From contig NZ_CP046605.1 of the NCBI RefSeq assembly GCF_023520795.1, positions 1,595,438-1,659,437 on the forward strand: DNA of 64,000 nucleotides. The letters are read 5' to 3'. Numbering within the stretch: position 1 is the stretch's first letter; each line of letters starts with the position of its first letter. Made by a program: the position numbers and the translations under genes. A model generated the notes under the pieces. It was not told where the DNA came from. It made no database searches and saw only the letters and a list, made by a program, of their open reading frames with translations. This document shows, one piece after another, positions 9,466 to 18,773 of the stretch. The DNA comes from Corynebacterium accolens. GTDB lineage: Bacteria > Actinomycetota > Actinomycetes > Mycobacteriales > Mycobacteriaceae.

Positions 9466-12446
9466 TACTTCTCCCCTCCTCGGTTGGCGTTAGAACGGCG
9501 ACGTTGCTTTGTCTTTGTCTTTGCCTCTTTGGGGCTCAGCAAAGCGAGCGGATCCGTCGACGGGTTGATTGGGTCTGGATACGGATCGTCCGCATCCTCA
9601 ACGGCGATGCGCGGCGTGGCCGGCAGGGCCGAGTCATCGTCATGAATCCACGGCAGGAAGTCCCGCTCGGTACCTGGCCTGAGGTAGCCGCCCAAGGCGT
9701 TGATGGCCATCGTGAGCATGCCCAACACGGCCAGGTAAATACCGAGGTCGAAGATGAGGGACGTCGTCCAGTGCTGGCCAAAGGCTTCACCGTGCAGGGC
9801 GGTGAGGAAACCACCATTGCCAAAGCCGTCGTGCCAGTAGCCAATAAAGCCTGCCAATAGCGCCGTTATGATGCCAATTCCGGTGAGGTGAACTGGGGTC
9901 ATCCGGCCGAAGACAATTTCATCGGAGCCGCGGGACAGGTAGGTCAAGCCAATAGCCGCACCCATGATGAGCGCCGCTGGGAATCCACCGCCGGAGGAAT
10001 TGTGCCCGCGGAAGAACACGATGACGGACATGATGATGAGCAAAGGAATGACAATATTGATTCCCTTGCGCAGCGGCACGGAGTTCAGCTGCGACTGACC
10101 GAATGGCGCCGGGCGCGTACCCGAGCTGAACGGGAAGCGCGGCAGCGTCGTGGTAATGGCTGCGATAACGACGGCGGCCATGCCCAACACGGACAGCTCG
10201 CCCAAAGTATCGAGTGCACGGAATTCCACGATGATGGTGGCCACGACGTTATCGCCACCCGTGATATCCGGTGCCTCGTCGAGGTACCACAGCGCCAAGT
10301 CCGAACGTTCGTGGCGGCCCATCAGGCCCCACACGCCGAGGAAGGCAGCGATACCGGCCAACACGGCGATAACGATGGAGCCTACCCTGCGGGATTTATC
10401 AGTAACCGGCTGGAAGGTCTCCGGCAGGTAACGCAGCACCATCATCATGACGACCACGGACAGGGCTTCCACCATGAACTGGGTAAGTGCCACGTCCGGT
10501 GCACCCAAGAGGAACATCTGCAAGGTAACGCCGGTACCTGCGATGCCGATCATGACGGCGCCGGTGAGGCGGTTCTTGGTACGAACCAGCCCGAATACGG
10601 ACAAGGCAATGATGCCCAACGGCAGCAGGTCCCACGGGTTATCGAGACCATCGACGCGCGGTTGCAGCGGTACGCCGTCGACGCCCTCACCAAACAAGGT
10701 AGTACCGGCGAGGACGATAATCACGATGACAATCGGCAGGATGTGCCGGGACGGGTTGTGGGAATCGGACATCTTGCCCAATACCTGGCCGAGCTTGGCG
10801 CAGCCATCCTGCAGGCTTTGCAGGAGCTCGTTGCCGCTGCGCGGCATGAAGTTCCGGCCCTCGAAAGCCGGCCACATCTTCTTGCGGGCAAAGAGACCAG
10901 CGATACCGGCCACCAGCACGAGAATCGAGATGATGAATGGCACGTTGATTCCATGCCATACCGCAAGGTGAGAATGCGTTTCCATGCCCACAGCGGCAAT
11001 GGCATGCTCCAAAGGCTCATCGAAAATACCCAGGACGAAGACGAGCGGGAGGGACATAAAGCCCGGTAGCGCAGCAGGAAGCCACAGGGCAACTGGGGCT
11101 TCGTGGACATCGTCCATAGAGCGCGGCCCATCGAAGAATGCACCGAAGACGATCTTTGCCGAGTAGGTGAAGGTAAAGAACGCACCGATACCTGCCACGG
11201 CAAGCAAGATTGCTTGGCCTGCGCCGCCAATGGGGGCATCCTCGAAGGCGGTAAGCATGCCTTCCTTGGACACGAAGCCCAGCAGCGGAGGAACCGCAGC
11301 CATGGAGGCGGCGCCGATGACGACAGAGCCAAACGTCCACGGCATCTTATTCCACAGCGGGCCAAGGCGACGGATATCGCGCGAACCCGCTTCATGGTCA
11401 ATGACACCGATGAGCATGAACAGCGAGGACTTAAAGAGCGCGTGTGCCAGGGTGTGCACCAGTGCTGCCCCAATAGCAAACGGGGTACCGACACCGATGG
11501 TGGCCACAATCCAACCCAGGTGAGACACGGTGGAATAAGCGGTCAGCTTCTTCAGGTCCGTCTTTTGCACCGCGAATACCGCGGACATAACAGCCGTGCC
11601 CATACCGACGACGATGAGCACCCAGTTCCATACCGCGACATCGTAGAAGACCGTGGAGAAGCGAATGAGCAGGTAAATACCCGCCTTGACCACGGCTGCG
11701 GCGTGCAGGAACGCCGAGACAGGCGTAGCGGCGGCCATGGCTTCTGGGAGCCAGAAGTGGAATGGGAATTGAGCGGACTTGGTAAAAGCAGAAGCCGCGA
11801 TGAGCACGGCAACGCTCGCGGTCACGCCGGGGCGCTCATCCCATACCGAGGATGCGAGGATCTCAGAAATGGTGGTCGAACCGGTGGTCACTGCGGCGAT
11901 GCCCAATGCCGTCAATAGCGTAAGGCCACCGATGAACGTCAGGATTAAGGTGCGCTGTGAACCCGCCTCTCCCCCGGAGCCAGAACGCGCAATGAGCATG
12001 AAGGAAGCCAAGGAGACAAGCTCCCAGGCGAGGAATAGGACAACAACGTCATTGGCCAGAACCAGCAACAAGATGGACAGCGTAAACGCCGTCATCAATG
12101 TATAAAAGCTCGTATTTCCCTCATTTTTCGGGAGATACGCTGCCGAGTAGGTCAACACGACAGCGCCAATGACAAGAGCCAACATGGCGAAGAAGATGCT
12201 CAATGCATCTCCACGCAGAGCGAAATTTACATCAACCCCCGGTGCAATAAAATCGCGTACCCAGGTGGCTTGGAAACTGAGTTCCTCCCCCGCTGCAATG
12301 GCAGAAAAATCCTTAGCAATGAGCACCGCTGCGATGAGAAAGAGGACGGCTAATGGATAGCCCGCCTGTCGGTCCATGACCTTTACGGTCACCGGTGCCA
12401 AGATCACTGCCAATGCTGCGAGGAGGACAGCAAAAAGTAGCGTCAC
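9465..12446 (-). CDS. mrpA: Mrp antiporter subunit A fused to subunit B
   Basis: The 993-aa first gene of the operon. Residues 1 to about 780 are MrpA, with the conserved Glu142 (LFLAWELVSL), Lys223 (TKSAQFPFHFWLPEA) and Lys254 (AAAVVKAGIYLL) of the proton path. The C-terminal part from about residue 790 is the MrpB subunit, recognised by FFRGHNSSGGGFPAAL near 810. A separate mrpB gene is absent, so the AB fusion explains the six-gene layout. Start is GTG with GAGG about 10 nt upstream. The last 50 residues are charged. A 17-bp palindrome lies 35 bp upstream. Confidence 0.94.
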   Translation of the reverse strand: MTLLFAVLLAALAVILAPVTVKVMDRQAGYPLAVLFLIAAVLIAKDFSAIAAGEELSFQATWVRDFIAPGVDVNFALRGDALSIFFAMLALVIGAVVLTYSAAYLPKNEGNTSFYTLMTAFTLSILLLVLANDVVVLFLAWELVSLASFMLIARSGSGGEAGSQRTLILTFIGGLTLLTALGIAAVTTGSTTISEILASSVWDERPGVTASVAVLIAASAFTKSAQFPFHFWLPEAMAAATPVSAFLHAAAVVKAGIYLLIRFSTVFYDVAVWNWVLIVVGMGTAVMSAVFAVQKTDLKKLTAYSTVSHLGWIVATIGVGTPFAIGAALVHTLAHALFKSSLFMLIGVIDHEAGSRDIRRLGPLWNKMPWTFGSVVIGAASMAAVPPLLGFVSKEGMLTAFEDAPIGGAGQAILLAVAGIGAFFTFTYSAKIVFGAFFDGPRSMDDVHEAPVALWLPAALPGFMSLPLVFVLGIFDEPLEHAIAAVGMETHSHLAVWHGINVPFIISILVLVAGIAGLFARKKMWPAFEGRNFMPRSGNELLQSLQDGCAKLGQVLGKMSDSHNPSRHILPIVIVIIVLAGTTLFGEGVDGVPLQPRVDGLDNPWDLLPLGIIALSVFGLVRTKNRLTGAVMIGIAGTGVTLQMFLLGAPDVALTQFMVEALSVVVMMMVLRYLPETFQPVTDKSRRVGSIVIAVLAGIAAFLGVWGLMGRHERSDLALWYLDEAPDITGGDNVVATIIVEFRALDTLGELSVLGMAAVVIAAITTTLPRFPFSSGTRPAPFGQSQLNSVPLRKGINIVIPLLIIMSVIVFFRGHNSSGGGFPAALIMGAAIGLTYLSRGSDEIVFGRMTPVHLTGIGIITALLAGFIGYWHDGFGNGGFLTALHGEAFGQHWTTSLIFDLGIYLAVLGMLTMAINALGGYLRPGTERDFLPWIHDDDSALPATPRIAVEDADDPYPDPINPSTDPLALLSPKEAKTKTKQRRRSNANRGGEK

Positions 12447-12480
12447 GAAATACTTGCCTCACGAACCTTGGTCTTGGAAT

Positions 12481-12497
12481 GGTGCGAATTTCGCACC
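12481..12497. promoter_or_regulatory. 17-bp perfect palindrome upstream of mrpA (operator candidate)
   Basis: GGTGCGAATTTCGCACC has two perfect 8-bp arms around one central base. It lies 35 bp upstream of the mrpA GTG start. A possible -10 (TATTTA on the - strand, complement of 12505-12510) is just upstream of it, so the palindrome would cover the transcription start or the early leader. This suits a repressor site. No regulator gene lies nearby. Confidence 0.55.
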
Positions 12498-12612
12498 GAA
12501 TCACTAAATACAGCCCTACCAGATTACCATTGCTCACCAGCTCAATGCAGATCACAGCAATCCACGGCTCCCCATGCTCGCAGGACATACCTGCAAGGCA
12601 CATAGGCGCGAA

Positions 12613-12670
12613 AAACTCCCCAGCACCCGCGACTACTTCATTTTATGAGCAGCCAGGTACTGGGGAGTTA
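12613..12670 (-). terminator. intrinsic terminator of ftsY
   Basis: The arms AACTCCCCAG and CTGGGGAGTT, extended inward by an imperfect GGT/ACC pairing, enclose a 28-nt loop. A TTTTT run follows on the - strand, 26 bp past the ftsY stop. The rest of the 12447-12695 gap holds the mrp promoter region and nothing else I can recognise. Confidence 0.8.
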
Positions 12671-12695
12671 TCTAAAACGGTTGAGGGAGAAGACC

Positions 12696-14834
12696 CTATT
12701 TCTCACCTAACAAGGCATCGACGAATCCTTCAACTTCGAATGGCGCAAGGTCATCGGCGCCCTCACCCAAGCCCACAAGCTTGACTGGAACGCCCAATTC
12801 CTCTTGCACTTGGAAGACGATGCCGCCCTTCGCCGTGCCATCCAGCTTGGTGAGCACCACGCCGGAAATATCCACGACCTCGCGGAAAATGCGAGCCTGT
12901 GCCAGGCCGTTTTGGCCCACCGTGGCATCGAGAACCAAGAGGACCTCATCAACCTCGGTCTTCTTTTCTACGACGCGCTTGACCTTGCCCAGCTGATCCA
13001 TCAGGTCCGTCGAGGTGTGCAGGCGGCCGGCCGTATCGACCAAGACGACATCGACCTGCTGTTCCACACCGGTGGCCACGGCATCAAAGGCCACGGAGGC
13101 TGGGTCTGCGCCTTCCTTGCCACGCACGGTTTCGGCGCCCACGCGGCGTCCCCACGTTTCTAGCTGGTCTGCAGCCGCAGCACGGAAGGTATCTGCCGCA
13201 CCCAACAGGACGCTGTGGTCCATCGATACGAGGACGCGGGCGAGCTTACCGGTGGTGGTGGTCTTACCGGTGCCGTTGACACCCACGACCATGACAATGG
13301 CGGGCTTTCCGTCATTGGGCATCGCGCGAATGGAGCGATCCATTTCTGGGTGGCAGGCCTCGATGAGGCATTCACGCAGCATCGCACGCGCCTCTTCCTC
13401 GCTCGACACGCCACGCTCAGCGATCTTGTCACGCAAAGAATCGGTGACCTTCATCGTGGACTTGGTGCCCAGATCCGCCATGATGAGGGTATCTTCGATT
13501 TCCTCCCAAGCGTCTTCGTCCAGATCACCTGCGGAAAGAATTCCCATCAGCCCCTGGCCGATGGCGTTCTGGGAACGAGAGAGGCGACCGCGCAGCCGGC
13601 CGAGACGGCCGCCTGCCGGAGCGATGTCTTCGGTGGGCTGGCCCGCCGCAGCAGGTTCGCCATCAGGCACAGGGGTTTGTTCTTTGGCTGCTTCTGCAGC
13701 ATCCGTTTGTGCATCGGCGGCAGCCGCAGCTTCTTCGGCTTCCTCGCGGTTATCAACGCGTTCTTCGATGTGGTCAGCGTCTTTATCATCTACCACCGCA
13801 TCGAAGACCGGCGATTCGTCTTCTACCTCGGCGGCCTCGACGGATACAACGTCTTCTGGGTCTTTTTCTTCATGGTCCGGCTCGCCGCGGTGCCGATCGT
13901 CTGTGCCTTCTGCTGCGGGTTTCTCGGCTGCAGCTGGGGCGGATTGCTCGCTGCCCTTTGCTTCTTTATCCTCTGCTTCCGCCTCACCGGAAGCAGGTGT
14001 GGAAGCCTGCGCGGAATCCGGCTTATCAGATTGGTCAGTTGCCTGATCTGCAGGTTCCTTATCCGCATCATCTGCGGCGGATTCCTGGCGGTCACCAGAG
14101 GCTGCAGAAGCGGCGGAGCCGACTCCCCCAGCTGCGGCCGCAGCGGCAGCGGCCGTACCGGCAGTGCCCTTACCTTCAGTCTTATCCGCCGCAGGCTTAT
14201 CCGCGGCAGGCTTGGACTCCGCTTCCGAAGTGGAAGCAGACTCGGATTTGGACTCGGACTCAGCCTCATCGCCAGCGACGTCGGCTTTTCCTGTGTCCTT
14301 ATCCTGGTTGGGTACGTCGCCGTCTTCTGCAGGTTTCTTGGATTCCGCGGGCTCTGCGGACTTCTTCGGCTGCTCGTCAGCTGCAGGTTCTTGGCGCTGC
14401 GGTTCTTCCTGCTTGGCCTCCTTTGTGGAGGCAGCGTCCTTATCCTTAGCCGGTTCAGGTCGCTTGGCCGCCGGTGGCTCTTCGCCGTTGAGCTGCGCAT
14501 TGGCGATATCGGTGGCGCTCGGCTCCGATTGCTCCGATTTCTCCGAGGACTCCGGCTGCTGTTCCTGCTTAGCCTGCTGCGGTTGGGCCTGCTGCGGCTT
14601 TTCTTGGGCTACCTTCTCGGGTTCCTTGGAGCCCGCTGGGGCAAAGTTGAAGCCCGACTTAGCCTGGTAATTGCCGGACTTTTGCTCCTGCGTTAGCTGC
14701 TTGGGCTCTTCTTCCTTGGGTTTCTCAAAAGAAACCTTCTTGGATTCACCGCGCTTTTTGCCAATTGCAATAAAGACGACAATCAGCACAATGACAACGA
14801 TTGCTATGCCGATCCATAACCATAAAGAATTCAT
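12696..14834 (-). CDS. ftsY: SRP receptor FtsY with N-terminal membrane anchor and long acidic linker
   Basis: Receptor GTPase for the SRP-ribosome complex. Residues 3-26 form a membrane helix. Residues about 30-408 are a low-complexity, Glu/Ala/Pro/Lys-rich linker with one run of eight alanines. The NG domain starts about 409, with P-loop GVNGTGKTT (518-526), DTAGR (600-604) and TKLDG (662-666). Typical FtsY is 300-500 aa; the 712 aa here come from the linker. The NG domain is complete and catalytic motifs are intact. It is 54 bp downstream of smc on the same strand and ends at a strong terminator. Confidence 0.95.
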   Translation of the reverse strand: MNSLWLWIGIAIVVIVLIVVFIAIGKKRGESKKVSFEKPKEEEPKQLTQEQKSGNYQAKSGFNFAPAGSKEPEKVAQEKPQQAQPQQAKQEQQPESSEKSEQSEPSATDIANAQLNGEEPPAAKRPEPAKDKDAASTKEAKQEEPQRQEPAADEQPKKSAEPAESKKPAEDGDVPNQDKDTGKADVAGDEAESESKSESASTSEAESKPAADKPAADKTEGKGTAGTAAAAAAAAGGVGSAASAASGDRQESAADDADKEPADQATDQSDKPDSAQASTPASGEAEAEDKEAKGSEQSAPAAAEKPAAEGTDDRHRGEPDHEEKDPEDVVSVEAAEVEDESPVFDAVVDDKDADHIEERVDNREEAEEAAAAADAQTDAAEAAKEQTPVPDGEPAAAGQPTEDIAPAGGRLGRLRGRLSRSQNAIGQGLMGILSAGDLDEDAWEEIEDTLIMADLGTKSTMKVTDSLRDKIAERGVSSEEEARAMLRECLIEACHPEMDRSIRAMPNDGKPAIVMVVGVNGTGKTTTTGKLARVLVSMDHSVLLGAADTFRAAAADQLETWGRRVGAETVRGKEGADPASVAFDAVATGVEQQVDVVLVDTAGRLHTSTDLMDQLGKVKRVVEKKTEVDEVLLVLDATVGQNGLAQARIFREVVDISGVVLTKLDGTAKGGIVFQVQEELGVPVKLVGLGEGADDLAPFEVEGFVDALLGEK

Positions 14835-14888
14835 GCCTCTATAGTGCCAGCCTTTCGGGCTTGCGGCACAAAAGGGAGGCGAAAACTT

Positions 14889-17800
14889 CTATTCCGTTGA
14901 CTGCGGCGTACCACCTGAGTGCGGCGCATCAACCCCAAGCCGCATCGCATCCCGGCTTGCTTGCTCGGCTCCCGGCGCGAGCCCGGCTGGATTCATGCGC
15001 TGGGAGATGACCCGGGTGATGCCATCGCCGCGCATGGTTACGCCATAGAGGACATTGGCCACATCCATGGTGGGCTTTTGGTGCGTGATGACGATGAGCT
15101 GGGAATCCTTCCGCAATTCCTCAAATAGGGCGATGAGCCGGCGCAGGTTGACATCATCAAGCGCTGCCTCGACCTCATCCATAACGTAGAACGGGCTGGG
15201 GCGCGCGCGGAAGATCGCCACGAGCATGGCCAATGCGGTAAGGGATTTCTCGCCGCCGGAAAGCAGCGACAGGCGCTTGACCTTCTTGCCTGGCGGGCGG
15301 GCTTCGACCTCAATGCCGGTGGTGAGCATGTCTTCGGGCTCGGTAAGGATCAACCGGCCCTCCCCACCCGGGAAGAGGGTATTGAATACCTTGGGAAATT
15401 CGGCTTCCACATCCCGCCAGGCATCGGTAAATAGCTGCAGGATCTGCTTATCTACGTCCGAAATTACCCCGGCGAGGTCCTGACGGGCTTGGATGACGTC
15501 ATCGAGCTGCGTGGACAGGTAGCTGTAGCGCTCTTCCAGCGCCTTATATTCTTCCAAGGCCAAGGGGTTGACCTTGCCCAAGGAGTTCAAATCCTTTTCT
15601 GCCTGCTGCAGCCGCGACTTTTCGGCGCTGCGGTCGAAATCTTCGCCCGGGGTGAAATCGCGCAAGAGGTCAGCGATGGCGATGCCCAGCTGTTCGCCGA
15701 TCTTTTTCTCGGCTTCATCCAGGCGCACCTGTGCCTGCGAGCGGGCCAGTTCTGCTTCATGCGCCCGCGCGGTTAGCCGGTCGCTATTTTGGCGTGCGGC
15801 CGATACCGCCTGCTTGGCTTGCTGCAATTGGGAATTTAAGGAGTTGCGCTCGTGTACAAACTCATCGCGCTCGGAGGTGGCGCGGCTTAAAAGCTGGTTC
15901 GCCCGCGCGGCCAAATCCTGTGCGTGTCGCGCCACTGCCGATGCCAATTGCCCCTGCGCCTTGCGGCGAGCCATGGCCTGTTCATGGCGGGCCTTCGCCT
16001 GGCGTTCGTGTTGGGCCTGGCGCCGCAAGCTATCGGCCTTGCCGGCAACTTGGCCCACGCGCTCTTGCGCCGATCGGGCCGCGACTTGGGCCTCCATTTC
16101 CATGGACTTTACCTCTTCCAGCGCGGCCGAGGCGGCGTCCCTATCGGCGGACGAGGGCTCGTCTGGTTGATCGTCGGCGTCGACGCGGGCGAGCCTATCG
16201 CGGGCATCGGCAAGCTCCTGGTTGGCTTTCTGCAGCCGGATCTCGATCTCGGTGGCGCGCTGCGCGGACTTTTCCAGCTCCGCCTTATTGGCCTCGTACT
16301 GCTTTTCCAAGCGGCGGTGATCCCGCTTCCAGGCATCGGCTTCGGTATCGTGCTCCCGCAACGCGGCCTTGGCGGACGCGGCCGTCACGCGGGCATCCTC
16401 GGCGGCAATCTTTGCTCCTTCCAGGGTGCCAGAAAGCTCGTGCAGGGCTTGATTTGCCTGCTCTAGTTCCTCTTCGGCCTCCGCGATGCGGGCGGTGACC
16501 TCCACCGTGGATGAGGAACCGGTGCCGACCTCGACCCAGCCTTCACCGATGACAACCCCGGACGCGGTCACGGCGCGCAAGCGCGGATCGTCGGACACGA
16601 GGCGCCGGCCGTGGGCAATATCGGGGACGAGGACGACATCGGCAAGCAGCCTGTGCAATGCCGCCGAAACCTCAGGCTGTACCGTGACGTGATCCAGCAA
16701 CCAGGAGGTCTGCGGCGGCAAATCGGCATCGACGCGCCACGAGCTTGCAGGCGCTGCCGCCGCCGCATCCAGCAGCGCTGAGCGCGGCCCCTTCTCCAAA
16801 TCCGCAATCAAGCCCTCGGTCAACTGCCCCGCCTGCGCCTCCGCAAAGGTGCCCAACGCGGCCGCAACCGCCGATTCATAGGTGGTGGAAATATACGCGG
16901 CCAATGGCTGGAATTCTTCGCCCACCTCGACCGACTCGGGGATGGTCTGGGATAGCGTATCGATGCGGGACCGCAGCGTATAGACACTGCGCTCGCGCTC
17001 GCGCTGGGCATCGCGGAGCTGATCCAAGCGCTTATCGGCAGCACCGGACTCGCTGGCAGCCCGCGTATGCGCCTCCTCCAAAGGCTGGCGCTCCGCGGCA
17101 TAATTATCCAGCTTCTGCGCTACCTCAGCAGCTTCTGCCTGCGCATTCTGGGTGCGGCGCTGCAGCGAAGCCACGGCCTCTTCCTGCCGCGCCAACTCCT
17201 CTTCCGCGCTGGCTACCTGCCCCGCCGCCTTTTCCTCGGCGGCAAAAAGGCGCACCACGCCCTCGCGGCGATCCGCAATGGCACGCACCTGTGCCATATG
17301 TTCGTGCTCGGCGGCCTCGAATGCTTGCCGACGCTCCGCCACTTCCTCCCGGATGCTTTCTAACCGCTCCGCAGCTTCTTCTGCCGCCACCAGGAGTTCC
17401 TCGTGCTCCTCGTCCGCGCGCGCTGCCTTGGCCTCTAAATCATCCGGATCCTGGCCGGCATAAGCGACCTGGGACCCGGCATTATCCGCCCGCTCCTCCG
17501 CGATGCGCTGGGTCGCCGCAATGCGCTCGGACAAGGTGGAGAGATCAAACCACAACTTCTGGGCGGATTCTGCCTGCGGATTGACCTCCTCTAGCTGGGT
17601 TTCCAGCTCCATTTGGTGCTCGGTCGCCTCTTCGAGCTGCGCCGTGGTCTCTTCCACCTGGGTGGATAGGGCCGTCGCGGTCTGCTCGGCAGCGGAAAGC
17701 TTCTGCCGCAGGCCGACGATGCGATCTCCGGCCAGGCGCAGGCGCGCATCGCGCACATCCGCCTGCACTGTTGCCGCGCGCTGGGCGGCTTCTGCCTGCC

Positions 17801-18419
17801 GCGCCAAGGGCTTGAGCTGTTTTCCCAGCTCATCGGTCAAATCCTGCAGGCGGTCCAAATTGGCCTGCATGCCCGTCAGCTTGCGCTGGGCCTTTTCTTT
17901 GCGGCGGCGGTGTTTGAGGACGCCTGCAGCCTCCTCGATATAGGAGCGGCGATCCTCGGGGCGCGATTCCAGGATTTCAGAAAGCTTGCCCTGCCCCACG
18001 ATGATGTGCATTTCCCGGCCAATGCCGGAATCAGAAAGCAGCTCCTGGATATCCATCAACCGGGCCTTTGCCCCGTTGATTTCGTATTCGCTCGCGCCAT
18101 CGCGGAACATACGGCGGGTAACGGATACCTCGGAGTACTCGATGGGCAGCGCACCATCGGCATTATCGATGGTGAGCGTGACCTCGGCCCTGCCCAATTG
18201 CTTGCGGTCGCCTGCCCCGGCGAAGATGACGTCTTGCATCTTGCCGCCGCGCAGGGTCTTCGCGCTGGCCTCTCCCATGACCCAGGCAAGGGCATCGACC
18301 ACGTTGGATTTGCCGGAACCATTCGGGCCGACAACAGCACAGATGCCCGGCTCAAATTTGAGAGACGTCGCCGACGCGAATGACTTAAAGCCTTTGAGCG
18401 TCAGCGATTTCAGGTGCAT
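14889..18419 (-). CDS. smc: chromosome segregation ATPase SMC
   Basis: Structural maintenance of chromosomes protein, which forms the condensin core with ScpA and ScpB and organises the chromosome. The 1176-aa protein has Walker A GPNGSGKS (31-38), long coiled coils on both sides of a hinge at about 490-645, and the ABC signature LLSGGEKS (about 1050) followed by the Walker B MDEVEAALDD (about 1078). Length is normal. The ATG lies 7 nt behind a TACACT hexamer and lacks a Shine-Dalgarno, so a leaderless mRNA is likely. acyP lies 57 bp upstream. Confidence 0.96.
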   Translation of the reverse strand: MHLKSLTLKGFKSFASATSLKFEPGICAVVGPNGSGKSNVVDALAWVMGEASAKTLRGGKMQDVIFAGAGDRKQLGRAEVTLTIDNADGALPIEYSEVSVTRRMFRDGASEYEINGAKARLMDIQELLSDSGIGREMHIIVGQGKLSEILESRPEDRRSYIEEAAGVLKHRRRKEKAQRKLTGMQANLDRLQDLTDELGKQLKPLARQAEAAQRAATVQADVRDARLRLAGDRIVGLRQKLSAAEQTATALSTQVEETTAQLEEATEHQMELETQLEEVNPQAESAQKLWFDLSTLSERIAATQRIAEERADNAGSQVAYAGQDPDDLEAKAARADEEHEELLVAAEEAAERLESIREEVAERRQAFEAAEHEHMAQVRAIADRREGVVRLFAAEEKAAGQVASAEEELARQEEAVASLQRRTQNAQAEAAEVAQKLDNYAAERQPLEEAHTRAASESGAADKRLDQLRDAQRERERSVYTLRSRIDTLSQTIPESVEVGEEFQPLAAYISTTYESAVAAALGTFAEAQAGQLTEGLIADLEKGPRSALLDAAAAAPASSWRVDADLPPQTSWLLDHVTVQPEVSAALHRLLADVVLVPDIAHGRRLVSDDPRLRAVTASGVVIGEGWVEVGTGSSSTVEVTARIAEAEEELEQANQALHELSGTLEGAKIAAEDARVTAASAKAALREHDTEADAWKRDHRRLEKQYEANKAELEKSAQRATEIEIRLQKANQELADARDRLARVDADDQPDEPSSADRDAASAALEEVKSMEMEAQVAARSAQERVGQVAGKADSLRRQAQHERQAKARHEQAMARRKAQGQLASAVARHAQDLAARANQLLSRATSERDEFVHERNSLNSQLQQAKQAVSAARQNSDRLTARAHEAELARSQAQVRLDEAEKKIGEQLGIAIADLLRDFTPGEDFDRSAEKSRLQQAEKDLNSLGKVNPLALEEYKALEERYSYLSTQLDDVIQARQDLAGVISDVDKQILQLFTDAWRDVEAEFPKVFNTLFPGGEGRLILTEPEDMLTTGIEVEARPPGKKVKRLSLLSGGEKSLTALAMLVAIFRARPSPFYVMDEVEAALDDVNLRRLIALFEELRKDSQLIVITHQKPTMDVANVLYGVTMRGDGITRVISQRMNPAGLAPGAEQASRDAMRLGVDAPHSGGTPQSTE

Positions 18420-18426
18420 TTGGGAT

Positions 18427-18432
18427 AGTGTA
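18427..18432 (-). promoter_or_regulatory. -10 hexamer TACACT of smc (leaderless start)
   Basis: TACACT on the - strand ends exactly 7 nt before the smc ATG, placing the transcript start at the initiation codon. Confidence 0.5.
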
Positions 18433-18476
18433 GCAAGCCTTTAAGACACGAGCTGCAGCAAGCATTGGGTTGGCTA

Positions 18477-18755
18477 TTAGCGCTCAACAAAGCCGCTTTC
18501 GCCCTTTGCGTCCGCCCACTGCTCGACCACGAGATCGACGCTGCCGGGGCGGCGGGTAGTGCTCGGTTGCTCCTGCAATAGTTCCAAGAGCTTCTCGCAG
18601 TCTTTGCGCGGGCCCTCAGCAACAACCTGCACGCGGCCGTCTGCCAGGTTGGTCGCATGCCCAGAAAGGCCTAATTCCAGTGCGCGCGACCGCGTCCACC
18701 AGCGAAAGCCCACACCCTGCACGGTACCGTGCACAAAAGCCGTCATTCTTTCCAT
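18477..18755 (-). CDS. acyP: acylphosphatase
   Basis: A 92-aa acylphosphatase that hydrolyses acyl phosphates such as carbamoyl or acetyl phosphate. It shows the VHGTVQGVGFRWWTR active-site loop with its arginine and the HATNLADGRVQVVAEG segment holding the catalytic asparagine. Length is typical. A GGAAGG Shine-Dalgarno precedes the ATG. A second in-frame ATG three codons later is an alternative. The gene sits next to smc as in mycobacteria, and 18 bp downstream of the AGCS symporter, probably in one unit with it. Confidence 0.92.
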   Translation of the reverse strand: MERMTAFVHGTVQGVGFRWWTRSRALELGLSGHATNLADGRVQVVAEGPRKDCEKLLELLQEQPSTTRRPGSVDLVVEQWADAKGESGFVER

Positions 18756-18773
18756 GCCACTGCACCTTCCTTA

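Noticed and set aside
13215-14696. 493-codon + strand frame in the ftsY linker region
   Set aside because: It arises from the repetitive, stop-poor complement of the acidic linker; the product is leucine/arginine-biased low complexity and ftsY is clearly the real gene.
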